From contig CP034986.1 in NCBI GenBank assembly GCA_004026145.2, forward strand, positions 2,908,255 through 2,972,254: 64,000 nt of DNA. The letters are read 5' to 3'. The notes below the pieces were generated by a model. That model saw only the letters and a list, made by a program, of their open reading frames with translations. It was not told the DNA's origin and searched no databases. Source of the DNA: Takifugu bimaculatus (Eukaryota; Chordata; Actinopteri; Tetraodontiformes; Tetraodontidae). Positions 37,130-51,600 of the stretch are shown here, piece by piece (within the stretch, counting starts at the first letter, position 1; the number at the start of each line of letters is the position of its first letter). A program made the translations under genes and the position numbers.

Positions 37130-37400
37130 TGGGTCACGGGTCACCAGGCATGTGCAGCAAATCAGGCAAGCATCTTTAAAACTACAGTGTGCAAAGGGAC
37201 CTAGCAAGGCTATTAAAAAAAGAGTGGGGGAGATGGACCAAATTAAAAAATATATATAAATATTACCATTTTCATGAGAACTAGGATGAACACTTTTTTC
37301 ATCACGTCATGCTTGTGATATTGTGATTTATCCAATTGCTATTCCAAGGAAATGTGGATTGGGACTTTTGGACTCTTTGCAGAAACTATGTCACTGTATT
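37130..37400 (+). mobile_element. Degenerate fragment related to the 10970-11657 hAT element
   Basis: The segment 'aaaagagtgggggagatggaccaaattaa' parallels 'aaaatgagtgggggagctggaccaattaa' in the first element. It is followed by a 'cacttttttcatcacg' stretch and by fragments reading PIAIPRKCGLG, similar to the AIPKKGN piece of the transposase start. No terminal repeats were found, so it is an old truncated copy. Confidence 0.6.
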
Positions 37401-38959
37401 TGTATTTGTACTGTCACTGTATATGCCATATATAAAGTATGTGCAGTATATAGACACCTTATATTCATTAACTTTTCCCGTCACGCTACTCTTCACTCAT
37501 TATTGTTTATCGTTCATCCACGCCAGTGTAATTTATAAGCCACCGTCACCGCCTTATGGCCCGCTGCCAATTTAATTACCATAGAATTTAAATAGCCAAC
37601 AGCTCGTTGCCACTGTCACATCTTTATGTGCTCACGGGGTAGTTTGGAACCCTTTTTGATAGTCGATTAAATTCAGCAAACTTTTCCAGACTAACCATAA
37701 ATGATCGTTATTTGATGCAAGCAAAGGCAGGTCAGTGATTAGATTGCTTGTGATACTTAAGAGTTATGGTCTATCAGAAACTGAAACAATAAAAACAGCA
37801 TGTAAGTAGAGCACATATGGGGACCAAGAAAAGTTCTTAATGTTGCTCCAGAGTTAATGCTATATTAATATAGTGGCAAACATGTGCCTTGTTTTGTTTA
37901 CAAATTAAAAGCACCAACCCAAACCACTGAAGAATAATATCTCTTTTGTTTGGATTTAGATGCTGGCTTTTGAGATTTTGCTCCAGCCACAAGAGCATTT
38001 TGAGGTCAAGAACAGTTGTTTTAGGTCAACGTGATGATCGTTTATCCCAAATGTAGACAGCGAGGGCTGAGGTCAGGGCGGTGTGCAGACAAGTCACGTT
38101 CATCCACAAAGTCTGAAGGAGAAATGCTGACATAAGCAAGAGAAAGGAAGGGGAAAGTGGCCACTTGTTGCCTAAAACATACTTGTTCGAAGTGTACTGC
38201 TATCTCCTTGAGGCGCTTGAAGATAGAATAGAAGATTTCTGGATATTGTAAAAGAGAATTTGAAGTTAGGTGGTCCACAAGAAACAAATGTAGAGGATAG
38301 AATTGGATGGAGATGGCGATAGATGACTGGTGGGGTCCTCTGTGGGAACATAAGTGCCTCACTTACCAGTGGATATGGCACGGTCCTGCCATTGCAGTGC
38401 ATTGTGAGTTAGGGTTTGGGTAGCTAAATACAGTTATTTTGGATACAAATATGTTCTAATGTATACAGCAGAATCTCCATATACCAGCGGGTGGCTCTCA
38501 CATTACTTACTCACCTATGGTCACCAGCTGTGGGTAGTGACCAAAAGAATGAGATCATGTGTAAAAGCAGTCAAAATGCGTTTCCTTCCTTCGTCTCTCT
38601 TGGTCTCAGAGCAGAGCTAGGTGTCCCTCCACCCTGAGAGGAGCCACATGTGGCCGCTTAAGCATCTGATTAGGATTCCTCTTGGATGACTCCTTGGTGA
38701 TGTTTTGACCCAATTCATTCCCGAGGGACCATGAGTGTTTCCCACCGCAGGACTTCCTGGTAAATACTGGGGGCATGAACTTTACAAGCACTATTCCTCT
38801 CACTTAGCTCTCCTGATCGTTGTGTCTCACACGTGATAATTATAAAATACAACCCAAGACAGGCAGTTGCAGCATTTCTGTTTTTGTCAGATGCTATTTA
38901 CAAGAATCAGTATTTGCTAGGATAATCATCTTCACGTGGTAGGTTTCCGTGTCACATTG

Positions 38960-39260
38960 TACTCTACGATTAGTCAGTTGGCACCATGTAAACCTTAAGT
39001 CCTACCCAGGAGTTTTACAGGGCCAATCTAAGTGCCTACCCTGGAGCAGGGTCTTAATTAAAAGTTTCTGTGATGGCCATTTGTGGGAGGTACCTAGAGT
39101 GGCGTCATAAAATCAGTCCGAAGTTCGTGCAATTGAAATATGCCATATGCATAGTAGCTGAACTGGGAGCGCCTCAGGATCACCCCTTAAATAGGTGGGA
39201 GAAGTTGCGAGGCAGAGGAAAGATGAAGCCTCTCTGCCAAGGCTACTGCTCTGTGACCTG
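38960..39260 (+). repeat. Possible LINE 3' end-like repeat fragment
   Basis: The segment 'gaactgggagcgcctcaggatcaccccttaaata ... gcaaggctactgctctgtgacctgactctgagtaagc' resembles the 'ctgggaacgcctcggg ... ctgcgacccgaccccggataagc' tail common at 3' ends of fish retroelements. Assigned by eye only. Confidence 0.4.
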
Positions 39261-42200
39261 ACTCTGAGTAAGCACCAGAAAGGATGTATTATTATTGCTA
39301 TGATGACACTGAACTGTACTTATCAATCAAACTTGGGGAAACTGACCAGTCGGTCTTAAGGGTTGTCTTCATGATGTCTTGGTTTGAGTCACTGTATTTG
39401 GATCTTTTCTTGGGAATAGATTACGTGGTCACATCGTTTATACAGATAGCATTTCCTTAGCCTCTAGTTTGAACGTAACATTGCAAAGATTAGGAGAAGA
39501 CTGCCTCAGGATGGTTTTGGGGACAATCCAGAAACAAAGCAACCGTTACTGCTGATTGCACTCCGGCCCCGTTTTGTGTTATAAAAAGTGCCCCATGCTA
39601 TACTACTCAGCAGTGGCACATAGCCAGTGGGTGCATTTAAGGTAACTTATCACCGAATAACTGCAGTTCATCCAACTAAGTCACATCTGAACCATAAAAC
39701 AGTGCCATCAGATAGTCCAAACATCTTTGGAGTCTAATGATTAACAACTCAAGAGACTGAGCAGACGCAAGTTATAATCATACAAATATATGAGTTTGTT
39801 TTATTCATTTATATCCAATAATACATCTCCCGTTGACTTTTGTGTAAGGTATTTAAGAAATAAATACAGATCAAAAGTTTGTGATAATAGAGTGTCGGAG
39901 GGAGCGGATTAGGTTTAAAGGGGCTGAAGAGTAAATATGGGGGACTGTGTCTCTGAAGGTGTCCAGTAAATGATTGGAGCATGCATTTAGTCCAAGCCAT
40001 CTGTGCTCCAGGAGCCCACAGAGCTCTGTAGTCCTTCTCTCCAGGTGAGCCGGGGGTTTAGATGGCGTGTAGAAAGTTTTCCAGATGCCCCCCTCCCTCC
40101 CTTTGCATGAATATATTTATACATCGATTCATATAGGTATATGTTGTTGCTCTGTTCCTATTAAAAAAATAGTGTTTTGTGGCTTTGACAGCTGGAAGAC
40201 TTAAGCATTCTTTTTGCATTTGGAAGACAAGGAAATAAAGATTATGGTGGTTCCCTTGGAAATCTTTCCTGGAAGACTTTGTCACGACAGCTTATTGTCC
40301 ATGCAAAAATCGGGTAATAAGAACAAAATGGAAAAAACCCAAAAATCCCTAAAAATCCATCAAAGGTCAGTTACAAAGTCACACATAAGTGGACATGTTA
40401 TACATGAGACAAAGACATTGAATGAAGAGTCCACGTGTCATCTGGGCCCAATTAAAGGCATGTTAGGGGCTCAAAGGTCAGGGGTCAGTCGATCATTGAA
40501 GGGACAGTTAAAAATAACAAGAAATCACAACGTTTGGGGGGATGAGCAGACTGGCAAGAAATGGAAAATTACGTTTGGAAATACACAAATACACATCAAA
40601 CCAGCAACAAGGATTCTTAAACAGCATAATGATAAATTCACATGATTCCATCACGAGTCACGAAAAAAAACAAATACGTATATGGTATATGTATGTGGAT
40701 AAGGTCATGTTACACAACAGTGATTTAGCATGGGAACACCGCTGACGCATTAGCTTTGGAGAGATGAAGTCCCCCCAGTGATCGGTTTGAAAAGGTCACA
40801 GCGTGTAGCCACATCTGCGCCCGTGTGTGTGTCAGCCGTGCGTCTTCAATACAGATGAGTCCGGAGATGGTGGACTCGCATTTTAAAAGACACAGCCCGT
40901 GCGATGCTTTATCTAATGCAGCAAGCACGCTCCAGTGCCAAATTTAAGCTATTAAGAAATAAGAAAGCAAACCCAGTGAGAGAGAAAATCAGCAGTGTCA
41001 CTCTTCTGTCACGTGAGTCCCTCTCTTCCTCCCTCGCTCTCTTTCGCTCTCTCTCTTTTTGTATTTTCTGCTGCATTGCAGATGTGGTGAAGGGACTCCA
41101 CCTCAAAAAGTAAAAAAAAAACACACAGGGAAAAAGTGTAAAGAAAATAAAAGCTTGACTAACACACACGGTCGGGTTCTATATCAATATTAATCCCTTT
41201 TCCCCCTCCACACCCACCAAGATAATGTGGCTGTGCCTTGTTAATGGAGTTTATTGCTTTCTGCCCAAGGACTCGTGCTCATCGATTCAGCCTCTGATTC
41301 ATCTTCTAATTTTCCTCGCCTGCTTCCTCGGTGCCAATACTTTCCTCCCTCTCTTCTCAGGATGTAAGGTACCTGGACGGCGAGTACTATTGCACGTGTG
41401 AGGTCCAGGACGTGCACACGCTGAATGAACACGTGCGTCAAAACAAATTAATAAAGCAATAACCGAACGCCGAATGAAACAGGAAGCTGTGTTGGCAGAA
41501 GGGAAGTTTAAAGAGGGAGTGAGAGGGGCGCAAAGCCAGCTGTGCTACGCTGAGCGTGTTCTGTCCCTCTCTGGTTTCCACCGCCGAGTCCTTTCCGGCC
41601 TCACATGACCCATGTTGCAGTCGCAACTCGCTCGGTAAGCAGAAGGGCGGAAAAGATGGGAGGGAAGGGGGACCCTGTAGAGAAATGTGCCTGCGGCTAC
41701 ATCATTTACCAGCTCTATTCATCCACCCATCCACTTTTATCCCTCTTCTTAAAATTTTATATACATGTTTATATATACTATGTATATGGAAAGATATCTA
41801 TCTATAATATCTGTCTATATTCTCTCCTCGTTTTGAGTGAAGCTTGAAGGCCAGATGCCAGACGGATTTCGGAAAATTAACACTGCAAAAAAGCAGATCC
41901 GCATCTACGATAAACACGCACGTAGTCATGCACATGCAAATAATGATGTAGACACATTTTCACACCTTTGAACAAGTGCCATATATCAGTCTAAAGCCCT
42001 TAACAGGAATACATCTACAGCATTCATTTCAAACACATGTGGTTGTAGTCGTTGCTACAGAGAAATACTGCGTGTAAATGGTAAAAAAAATGTATCAAAT
42101 GACTCTTACAGATGGATCAGCCCTCAAGGGCCAGTAACAGCCCATAGATAAGAAATCAAATCTTTTTGACTGCTGCTCTTTTTGTTTTTCAAACCAAATA

Positions 42201-45200
42201 TTTGGATTGCTCTCGTGGTGGAACGTAAATTTGAGATTATGATAAGCAAGAACAGTTAGCATGAAGTTAACACTTCATGTTCACAATTCATGCCCTTCTG
42301 ATGTACAGGTCATCTTGTGAGCTACAGCTTTCTGACACTTCACAGTTGCCTTAAGAGGTGATTTTCAGTCTGCACTTAATTGTGCAGTGGATTAGGATTA
42401 AGATGTGCAAGAAGAAGAAAACACAAAATACTGTGTTTTTGCTACTGAACTGCAAACAGATGTTGCCATGTCCAAAATGCTGATATCTCTTATCCAACTC
42501 ACAGGATCAAACTAAAAGAAAATACTCAAATGTAATGTAATGATTGGAGGGCTGATCCAGCAAACTTCTAAATTGTTCCCGTAAAGGGGAGGTTCACACC
42601 AAAACACGATCTTTATCAACAACTACATCACTGACAATGACAATAGCAGCTTCTCGGTCTACTACAGTTTCATACCAGAGGTAAACGACTGTGCCCAAAT
42701 ATTAGAAAATACTTACATCGTTGGGTTTTTTATGAGGTAAGCTTTCAGCAATGCTTTTGCATTATGTTCCACTTATGTATCTTAACAGGATTTAATCATG
42801 CATAGCCCTCTCCTTAACAGTTTTTCGTCAACTCCGATATCAACGAAACCATCGTACTGTCAATTTCCAAGCCCCTTGAATGACAAGACAGTTGATGCCG
42901 GGGCTACGTCTATCCTCTCGTTTGACAATACCTCCAGAGTCTCAGTCAGTCTTAATTATACTCTTGTAAGCACAAGACGGATTTAATTAAATATTTGCGT
43001 AATTACTTTGTGAATTGTACTCAAACACTGTGTTCTGGATTTGGCAATCCAAGTGGGGACCACTGGCCGCAAACCTGAGTGTCTATTTAACAGTTTAATT
43101 AAGGTCTTTAGCGTTGAAGCGAGGTTTTAAAAGAATCTCCTGTTAAATAAATCAAAAGATAATTGAGATTTCTGCCTGACGGGTTACAATCTCATTTGTT
43201 CCCTTCCCTATTCATCTAATATGTGTCTCAGGCTACCTCTTTATTCTTCTCCCCCTCATTCAGGGAGAGAGGAGGCAAAGTCTGTTGAACAATTTGCTCA
43301 GCAGCTGGCCTTTATTCTGCACAGGTTACCAGCTGTTATTATTTACAACCGTCGGTTACGGGAGGGCAGAGAATTATGCAGGAAACACACACATTACCAT
43401 AAATCTCCTTTAAAAGTCATTCAGCTCTCGTCATCACCACTCCTCACATTCTGCTCTGTACCACAAAAGCACCTATATAATGGAGCACCGGTGAGGCCAA
43501 ATAAACATTAGGTGGGAATAATTACCAGGCCTGAACTGTTAGCATAAAGAAAGATGCACATGAACAGTCACATTGATCAGAAAAAAAACCCCAAACAAAA
43601 CAAACCCACAAAGAGTTCCTAAACAAACTGGGCAGATTCTACAAATGTTCTCTTCTCTTCTCCTTTCTAATTTAATATTTGATGACATTAGCTCAACTTT
43701 TCATTTCTACTTTTCTGCTTCTCTCTCTCTTTCTATCTCAGTTTCTCGATCGCTCTGCAGGTGTCACTCCGTAGCTTTGGAATGCCCCCTGCTTCCATTT
43801 AAGATCTTCAGGACAACGAACCAGGATTAATGCTCTTGCACATGTATGTGTCTGTTCTTCCAATTGAAAGGGTGTTTCAAGGCTTCACTGGAGGTTCTCT
43901 TTTAGAACGATCCAATGAAGGCAGATAAAAAACAGGGTTTAGAGACACAGGCAAAAATCTAGGATTTATCTGCAATGTCCTCTGTTCAGTTCAAATGACT
44001 GAAATCAACTAGATCGTATCAGTGTATCTTGCAGAAACTACACATTTAAATTCAGTCTACTGGTGAGTTACGGTTGAAAACATTAAATTGATGTATCAAG
44101 CATGGGCTAATCTAATTAGCATCGTGCCAGCTGAGAGCTTCTGAAACATGTAGAGTAGGTCTAGATTAAAGTTTTATGATGAACCAATTCAGTTATTAAT
44201 GAAGAGAATCTCAACTTTGACCCCAGAGCAAAAATTGTGAAGGAAAAATTGAGTGTAGTGTGTTGGAAATTTCAAAAAATAAAAAAAACACCTTTATGAC
44301 TACTTCTGTTTATACATCAATTTGCAGAACTGTCCCAAAGTGATTTTAAGTAAGGGCAGTTTGGACCTTCTTGTGTGGAAAAAATAGCCCCCTTGGGCAT
44401 AAGGAAGGAAAATAAATTTTAAAGGTCGTGTCATCTAATTGGCATCACCGCTCTGATTGAGTCTCAGTTCGTGGACTTAGCGTGCTGTTTTCGGAGAATA
44501 CTGCATTCAGTTATTCTCAGATTGGATGCTGGCCTTCGGGGTTTGTGAGCTGCATGATTGGCCATGGTGAAATAGAGCAACAGCAATGCAATCTGGAACA
44601 GAAACAGCCAGGATATTCTCAGCCTCACACACACATTGCCCGAACACGTGAATATTAATGCATGCCATTGTGTTGAGTGCTAATTTGTCTCGACTGGATA
44701 TAAGAGCACAAAGGTGCTCGCGCCCAGTACATCACCTTCTTCACGAGTGAGTAAATGTCAATGTAATGAGTGTGTGTGTCGAGGGAGCTCTTGTCCCCTC
44801 ATTTAAGGGCAGAAAGATTCTTATCAGCCCCACACTCCATAAAGAGTCGAAGAGTGGACGGGTGGCGAGGGATAAATGTGCCACCGAGTGGAAAATTGAG
44901 TCCATGTCACAAACTAATCAAATTGCACTGAGGGTGAAGAGAAGAAGATGGCGACACGCGCATACACAAAAAAGTGAGTCTGACGCGCATTCCAGGCCAT
45001 CTCGGGAAGTCGCTGACGCACGCAGGAGTTGTGGCTTGAGCAGATGGCTTCAGAACAAAAAGTCTATGAGGGTCTCTGCAGCAGTCTCACATTAGCATGG
45101 CTCCACGTCAGGCAAACAGGAATATGGGACACTGTTGGGGAATAAAAACACGGATTATTCTGTAGCATCTGTGCTGCAGGACGGGTGTGACCCTCACACC

Positions 45201-45400
45201 TGTTGTTGGGGCGAAACCCAGAAAACCTTGCTTTTATATCTGGTTGGATGGATTTCGGATAATGGGATCTCCACCCTATTGGTTAAAACATGCTATATGA
45301 TGCCAGGTCTTTACCTCTTCATGGAGTTATTGCTTTTATATCTCAGGCTTTGATAATCAGAGGTTATTCATTAAGAAGGTAGACGGGCTGGTGCGAACGA
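39261..45400. other. Intergenic DNA between chrnb1 and fgf11
   Basis: About 6 kb without a supported gene. Open frames at 40214-40645 and 44766-45095 have no recognisable protein content and no splice support. A CpG-rich stretch lies at 44850-45030. CT-rich runs occur near 41020-41060 and 43720. Confidence 0.35.
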
Positions 45401-45407
45401 AGGGGTA

Positions 45408-45440
45408 AAACCCCTTGTCTGTAATGGAGAAAAGGGGTTT
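45408..45440 (-). other. Inverted repeat in the 3' region of fgf11
   Basis: AAACCCCTT at 45408-45416 and AAGGGGTTT at 45432-45440 form a perfect 9-bp stem with a 15-base loop. It lies about 170 bases past the fgf11 stop, so it may be in the mRNA 3' UTR. Function unknown. Confidence 0.4.
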
Positions 45441-45608
45441 CCCTTTGGACCTCCTCTCTGGTCTTACACCAGTGTGTTGTGATTACTCTTGAACATCCAT
45501 GTTGCAGGCAACATATTGGTGCAAGCCCTAAAAAAAACCCTGTTCACGTGTCCCCTGGTGCAGAGTTGGCATGTCCTCCTCCTGTCCTCCCACCCACGTC
45601 TCTAGGTG

Positions 45609-48600
45609 CTAGGAGGTAGAGGTTTTGGTTTTGGATTGAAGGTCCTTCTTGCCATTCTGCAGCACGGGAGAGTCACTAGAGGTCTTGGGCGTTTTCCTGG
45701 GTGGGCTCTGCTCAGCAACGTCGTGTAAAGAGGGCTCCCTGTACATGGCAACTGTTGAGAAAGAAGATTAAACAGGATGAGGACTCATGGTGATACATCT
45801 GTGAGGGTTTAAAGCAAGAATACCACAATCCAATCCTGGAGGACCACAGTTCAGGCAGAAAATGATTCCTTCAAGTGAAGTGGGATTCCAGGTAAATGTA
45901 TTGTCTACCTGGCAGGACATAAATCACGCATTGGTAGGACTGTGGACCTCGAGAACTGGATTTGGGCACCCATGGTTTAGAGCAAAGCTGCCCAGTTAAA
46001 TTAATTGCGAATCACACATTTGCCAATCCACCCTCACTATGACATTTGATTAATGATTGATGCACTAGACCAGCCAATCTCTCTACATATGAGTGGCCAT
46101 CTGCAGAAACACCAGTGAGTTAGTTACCCTTTTAGCTCCCACTGATTTTTATACCTTTGCTTTAGAAGAAATAGATTGGAAGGCTAAGCACATGGGAGGA
46201 AAACCTTGTTCACTGTGTCCTAATTGAAGTGCATTTGTCTGATTTTACAATCTAGCCTCACATTTCCAAGAAAGTATGAGACTAATATCATATAATATGA
46301 CAACAAGTTCACAATAACCCACTTCCGGTTGGCTTAAATGTAACAAATGACATATAAACAAAGTGTTGCCCTTCCTCCCCCTTCAACACATGAGAGTAAA
46401 ATGTGGTGATGGGGTTCTTGAAATTCTGTAGAGCTTCAAATTCAAACTTCAAACTTCAAATTTTTGGTAAAAAATTATGAAATGGTGTTTATCTGAGGAC
46501 TTTTCAGTGTATGATAGACATTGGGGATTGAAGTGGTGCCAAAAATGGGGGGATGATGTATATCTAATACCTTCAATGAGTTTAGGCAGGAAGTGTGCAG
46601 CCCCCTTCGTCTTCTTGACCCTATTCCCCTTCATGACCTGTCCGTCTCTGTTGATGCCGATGTACCACGCCCGACCCGACTGGGTCTGTCTGTACAGGAT
46701 GGAGGAGTAGGTGACGTAGTAGTTCTCGAACACGCTCTCCTTGAACTTACACTCTGGCGTGAAGTGTTCCTGTAATGCACACACAAGAAGAAAACATCTT
46801 ATCTCTTCCTCTTATTTATATATGTCTTCTGTCATTCTGACGGCTGCCTGGAATGGGAGAAACGGGTGCACATTTCACCGTGACAGGGTCACAGCTATGG
46901 CTCCACACCCACAGACACAGACACGGCAGGAACACGTGCATGTTCACATTGTATGTGTACCTTTGTGACAAACATAATACATTACCCAGGTCTCTACCCT
47001 AACCCTAACTTTCCCAGCTAATCCCCTAACCTAAACCCAATTCTAACACACACACACACACACACACACATACACACACACACACGCACACAGATGAAGT
47101 GGTTTTAGTGCAAGTTTGCCATAACCATAACTGTAACGAACAACAATCAGCAGGATCCTTCACCTTTTTCATTGCTTAAGGACCTCATGGCCTTCACGTG
47201 CAGCCATGCTCACCCCATTAGACAATACGTCAACAGGGGGACATCCCCCCACCGCTTCCCTCCATCTGCCTCTCATTTCGAACCATAAGACATTCCCCCC
47301 CATCTCATATTCGACTGCTCTTCTTTGTCATTTGGTAGCCTTGTTGAGGAACAAACCAATTTGCAGGATTGATTTGGAGCCTTGATGTGACAGGAGGAAG
47401 CAGAAAAGGCCTGAATAAGGAGTTTGCTCTCTCTCTCTCTCTCGCTCTGCTGCACTCATCCAGTTGACGCACAAGCTCAACACCCGTCTGCGCCCATTGT
47501 GCACACAAACAGGCTAATTACACCGTCTACATTAAACCCCTTCTTTAATTAGGCATCTATTCACTCTCGCGGCCATGCATGTCCTAACAAACCTATAATT
47601 GTATCTCTGACACAGTTCCACACAGCAAAGTATTAATGGTGTTTTCCTTAATTCTTCTCTGGATGTGTGGCTACCTCCTAAAATGTCTCCCGAAGGTGAC
47701 ATTTTTATATTTCACTGACTAAAAGAATGTAGGGCTTGTTCGAATTTGGTGCACATTTTTCTTGCTCAACATCTCAAGTCCCAATTCTCTTGTTGAAATA
47801 GATGTCAGAAGAAAGAGAAAAATGTCAGTTTCTGGTCACTTCGACACAAACTTTTCAAAATTCTTGACACATGTTAACTTCAATGCTTAGCATGCACATA
47901 CACTGACACCCCCACTCCACTCCATACACACACTCAGTGTGGTGTGGTGGCGTGCAGCATGTGAATAATTGCACTGATATGTGCATTTCTGGACGAGATA
48001 GAGGGAGATAATTTTCTTTACAGAAGCCATTTGATGCGTGGTGTCACTAGGATTTGCAAAGAGTGGGAATATTTTCCCTGCTTTTATATGCGCCCTGTCC
48101 TCATTTTTCTTTAGGTGACTTAGCAAACGCACCGGAAATCAGATTAATTTCAATTTAGATCACTCCTTGTTTGTATTTTTTGGGTGAAAGCCAAACGAAT
48201 GTAGTCCGAAACACACACAGACACACACATTCAGGGTGCCAGCCTGAATATCGCTTGATGGAATAACACACTATTAGGCATCATTCATTCACAGGGAGGC
48301 ATTATTTAGACAGAAGATGCTCGAGGGACAGGCGAGCATCTGCCTGCACTGCTTTTTGATCCTCTTCCTCCCCCTCCTCTGAAAGGCAGTCAAGCCTCTG
48401 TGCCCTGCAGTTCCCCTGATGACCAGTAGGGTCTGCTGGAAACACACACTGATGTCAGCCTTGCAGCTTTACTTCACAGTGAAAAATATTTCAGGAAACA
48501 CAAACCTCTGCACAACCATCCATCTTCTAACATTTTATCCCTTAATGGGGGGCATAGGGGGCATTAGGCAAAGGCAGGGTACACCCTGGCCAGTCAACAG

Positions 48601-51600
48601 CTCATTACAGGGCTATCATATAGATACAAACAACTATTCACACCTAAGGTTGATAGTCAGAGTCATCAATCGCCCTGTTCCTGAAATGCCTGACTTTGAA
48701 CTGTGGGAGGAAACTGGGGCACTTGGAGAGAACCTGTGGAGACACAGAGCAGACATGCAAGCTGAACAGAGAAAAGCCCGGGGCACCTGGAATTAGAACC
48801 AGAGAATTCCTTGCTGTGAGATCGGTGTAGGCTTTGTTTGAAATATAAGGCATGACTTAAAGTTGATCCTGAAATAAATAAGTAAAGGGTTTTTGACTAA
48901 ATCGGAAGAAACTGCCTGAATGGCTACATGTATAAAATGGATTGAGTGGGAACTGAATTTATGTGTTAAAAATTAATAGGGTAATAGCAGAAAAAGTTGA
49001 AAATCTGAACTCTGACAAAATGTTTATGTTGAATGATGAAGCTGACTTTATACTTGTAACCTACAAGAGACTTTTTGCAAGACTCCAAAAGAAACTGACT
49101 GACAGACTTTAGCTCACCAAAACTCTGCTGCTCATCTATCAATGAGAACTAGTACTCCAGGCCTCCTTGGATACAAAGCACTTCATGGGCTAGAACCAAG
49201 CTAAATTGCTAACTCCCTAGTTAGATATTTGCCCCAAAGACAACTGTAATTTTCTGCTGCTGATTTATTGTAGAATCCCAACAGTCAAACAATACTGGGG
49301 ATCTCACCTTTGTTACTTACGCCCCTAAATTATGATAATCACCACCTTTAGATACTATGAGTCCAACTCCTTGGAGATCTATGAAAGAAGACTTAAAACA
49401 CATCTTTACAGTCAAGCCTTAAAGTAGTTTGGTGTGTTGGGTTTTATTTTATTAGTTGGATCACAGGGAAGATGCTGCAGGAACCTACCCTGCTTTCCCT
49501 TGTGCGTTCCTGATTTTAGCCAAACACAAGTGTTGATACAAGAAATATGAAGGATCCCTTGGACACACAGAGACACACACATATCAATGAATAAGGCTGA
49601 TGGAAGCAACCAAACTGGGGGGGGGATTTGAAACAGTGGAGAGTTGGTGAACGGCAACTTGACAGATGAGGACGTATCTCGACATCTCTTCACACACACA
49701 CGCTCGCCTATTTCCATCCGTCAACACCTAAATGCGTCGTTCAGACCCCACACATCAACAACAGACTCTCCTCTGATCTCAGCCGGCAGAATTGATCTGA
49801 ACGCCTCTGGGAAAAGTCGATAGACGTTAGTCCAGAGGGGGAAAAAAAACCTGGATTAGGCTTTGATTGGATATGGTGACATGGCGATGCAACCGAGTGT
49901 GAGGAACTTAAAAGGACTTACAAGCTTCAATCAGACACCCACAGGTTAATCCCAGCTCTTTAAATGGCAGACGCTTATCAAATGCATCCCAGAGGACGAA
50001 TGTATTTCACAATGTTGATCAGGCACGTCTGTGTGTGTGTGTGTATGTGTTTAAGTGTGTGTGCATGTGTGTGTGTTTATACTCCAACATGAGCAATTTA
50101 CAACCATAGGAATAACCCTTTATGTGAAAAGCATCGTATTTAGACAAAAATGTAATAACTTATGTGGCAGATGTTTATTTGTGGTCTCTAGAGTCGTAAT
50201 TGAGCCAAAATTTCAGTTTCATGGGTAAAACTAATCTGAAGTCTTATTTCAGAACAGGTCAGGGTCACGGCCAGGGCCAACCAGTCAAGTGTTTTTAAAT
50301 CTGTCTGTGATGCAACTTTCACTAGATAATGTTATGTTATACATTGACTGATACATTTAGGCCACAAATCTGTTTATATAGCATTTCATAATTATTTTGA
50401 TTAGCATAAATATCAATTAACTAAGAATCAAGTGTTTAATTACAGATGATAGACTTAATTTTTAAATTAAAGAAAATTTATAGTGTATATCACACACAGT
50501 GTCTGTGTAGCCTCAATTGCTTTGACAAAAGTTTGTGATGTAATATGAGAGCCATAAATAAAGAAGGAAGGCCTTTGTATCCTTATTATAATCCTAAATA
50601 AGTCAGTAAAGTATTTATTTCTCTGAAAGCACTGATTTATTACAACACAATGATGAAAAGCCTTAGCTATTAGGACAAAGAGGAGTGTTTTTGTCCTCAA
50701 TAGATAAAGTATTTATGCCGAATCAGCTCTAGACGGAGGATAAATATCAGCAGTGAAAGCACACAGAACAAGGTTAACATCACACAAGCATATTTGACAT
50801 TAATTCTGATGGATATCTGAGCAAACGAGCAGGAAAAACAACCCCTAATTAAGGACAAACAGCTGAGGAGGCATCGCAGGGGCTTAGAAAAATAGTTGTC
50901 TGAAGATAGCAGTGATTATCATACTAATACTAATTTACGCACAATACATGTGTCCCCCAGCATTTCTGGCAATACGTAAAAAAAATTATCTAAAGTTAAC
51001 TTGATTTTTCTGTTTATGTTTTTCTGTTTTCTGTTATTTATGTTTTTCTGTTTGAATATTTCATCCACTTGTTAAAATTGCTGACCACATAAAAGAGAAA
51101 TAACTTTTAAGAGGTTCAAGCAGATCGTTATCTGAGCTGAAATTCTCTTGTTTCCAGAGACCCCGACGGGCGCTGCTGCCGATCAGGGCTGTGGAAACAC
51201 GCCATAAACATGGGTGGAATTATGAAAACATGAAGTCACATGTAAACAAGTGAATGAGATGCAGCACAAAAGAAGATAATGATCAAGATTTGCTGTGACG
51301 AACAAGAACACTTGCGCACATGTATCTACCCCCCCCCCCCCCACACACACACACACACATACTTATCCTGCTCCCTTTGTGGGGATTTCAATAGATATAA
51401 TGCGTTCCCAGCTCCCTACCCTAAACATGGAAAATGTCCTAACCCTAAAACAGTCCTATGGAGTTGTGAAGAACAGTCAAATATGTTCTTACATTGCTAG
51501 AACTGTCCTCACTTTGTAATGAATACAATAAATAATTTGGTTCCTAGGAGACATGTACATACAGGCACGCATTGAGAACAGCTGGAGAGGGCACATGAAG

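Noticed and set aside
40214..40645. 143-codon open frame between chrnb1 and fgf11
   Set aside because: Low-complexity, Lys-rich, with no domain or splice support.
43221..43830. Overlapping plus-strand frames in the chrnb1-fgf11 interval
   Set aside because: No protein features; CT-rich tracts explain the lack of stops.
44766..45095. 109-codon open frame on the plus strand
   Set aside because: No similarity I recognise. Lies in a CpG-rich patch that could lengthen frames by chance.
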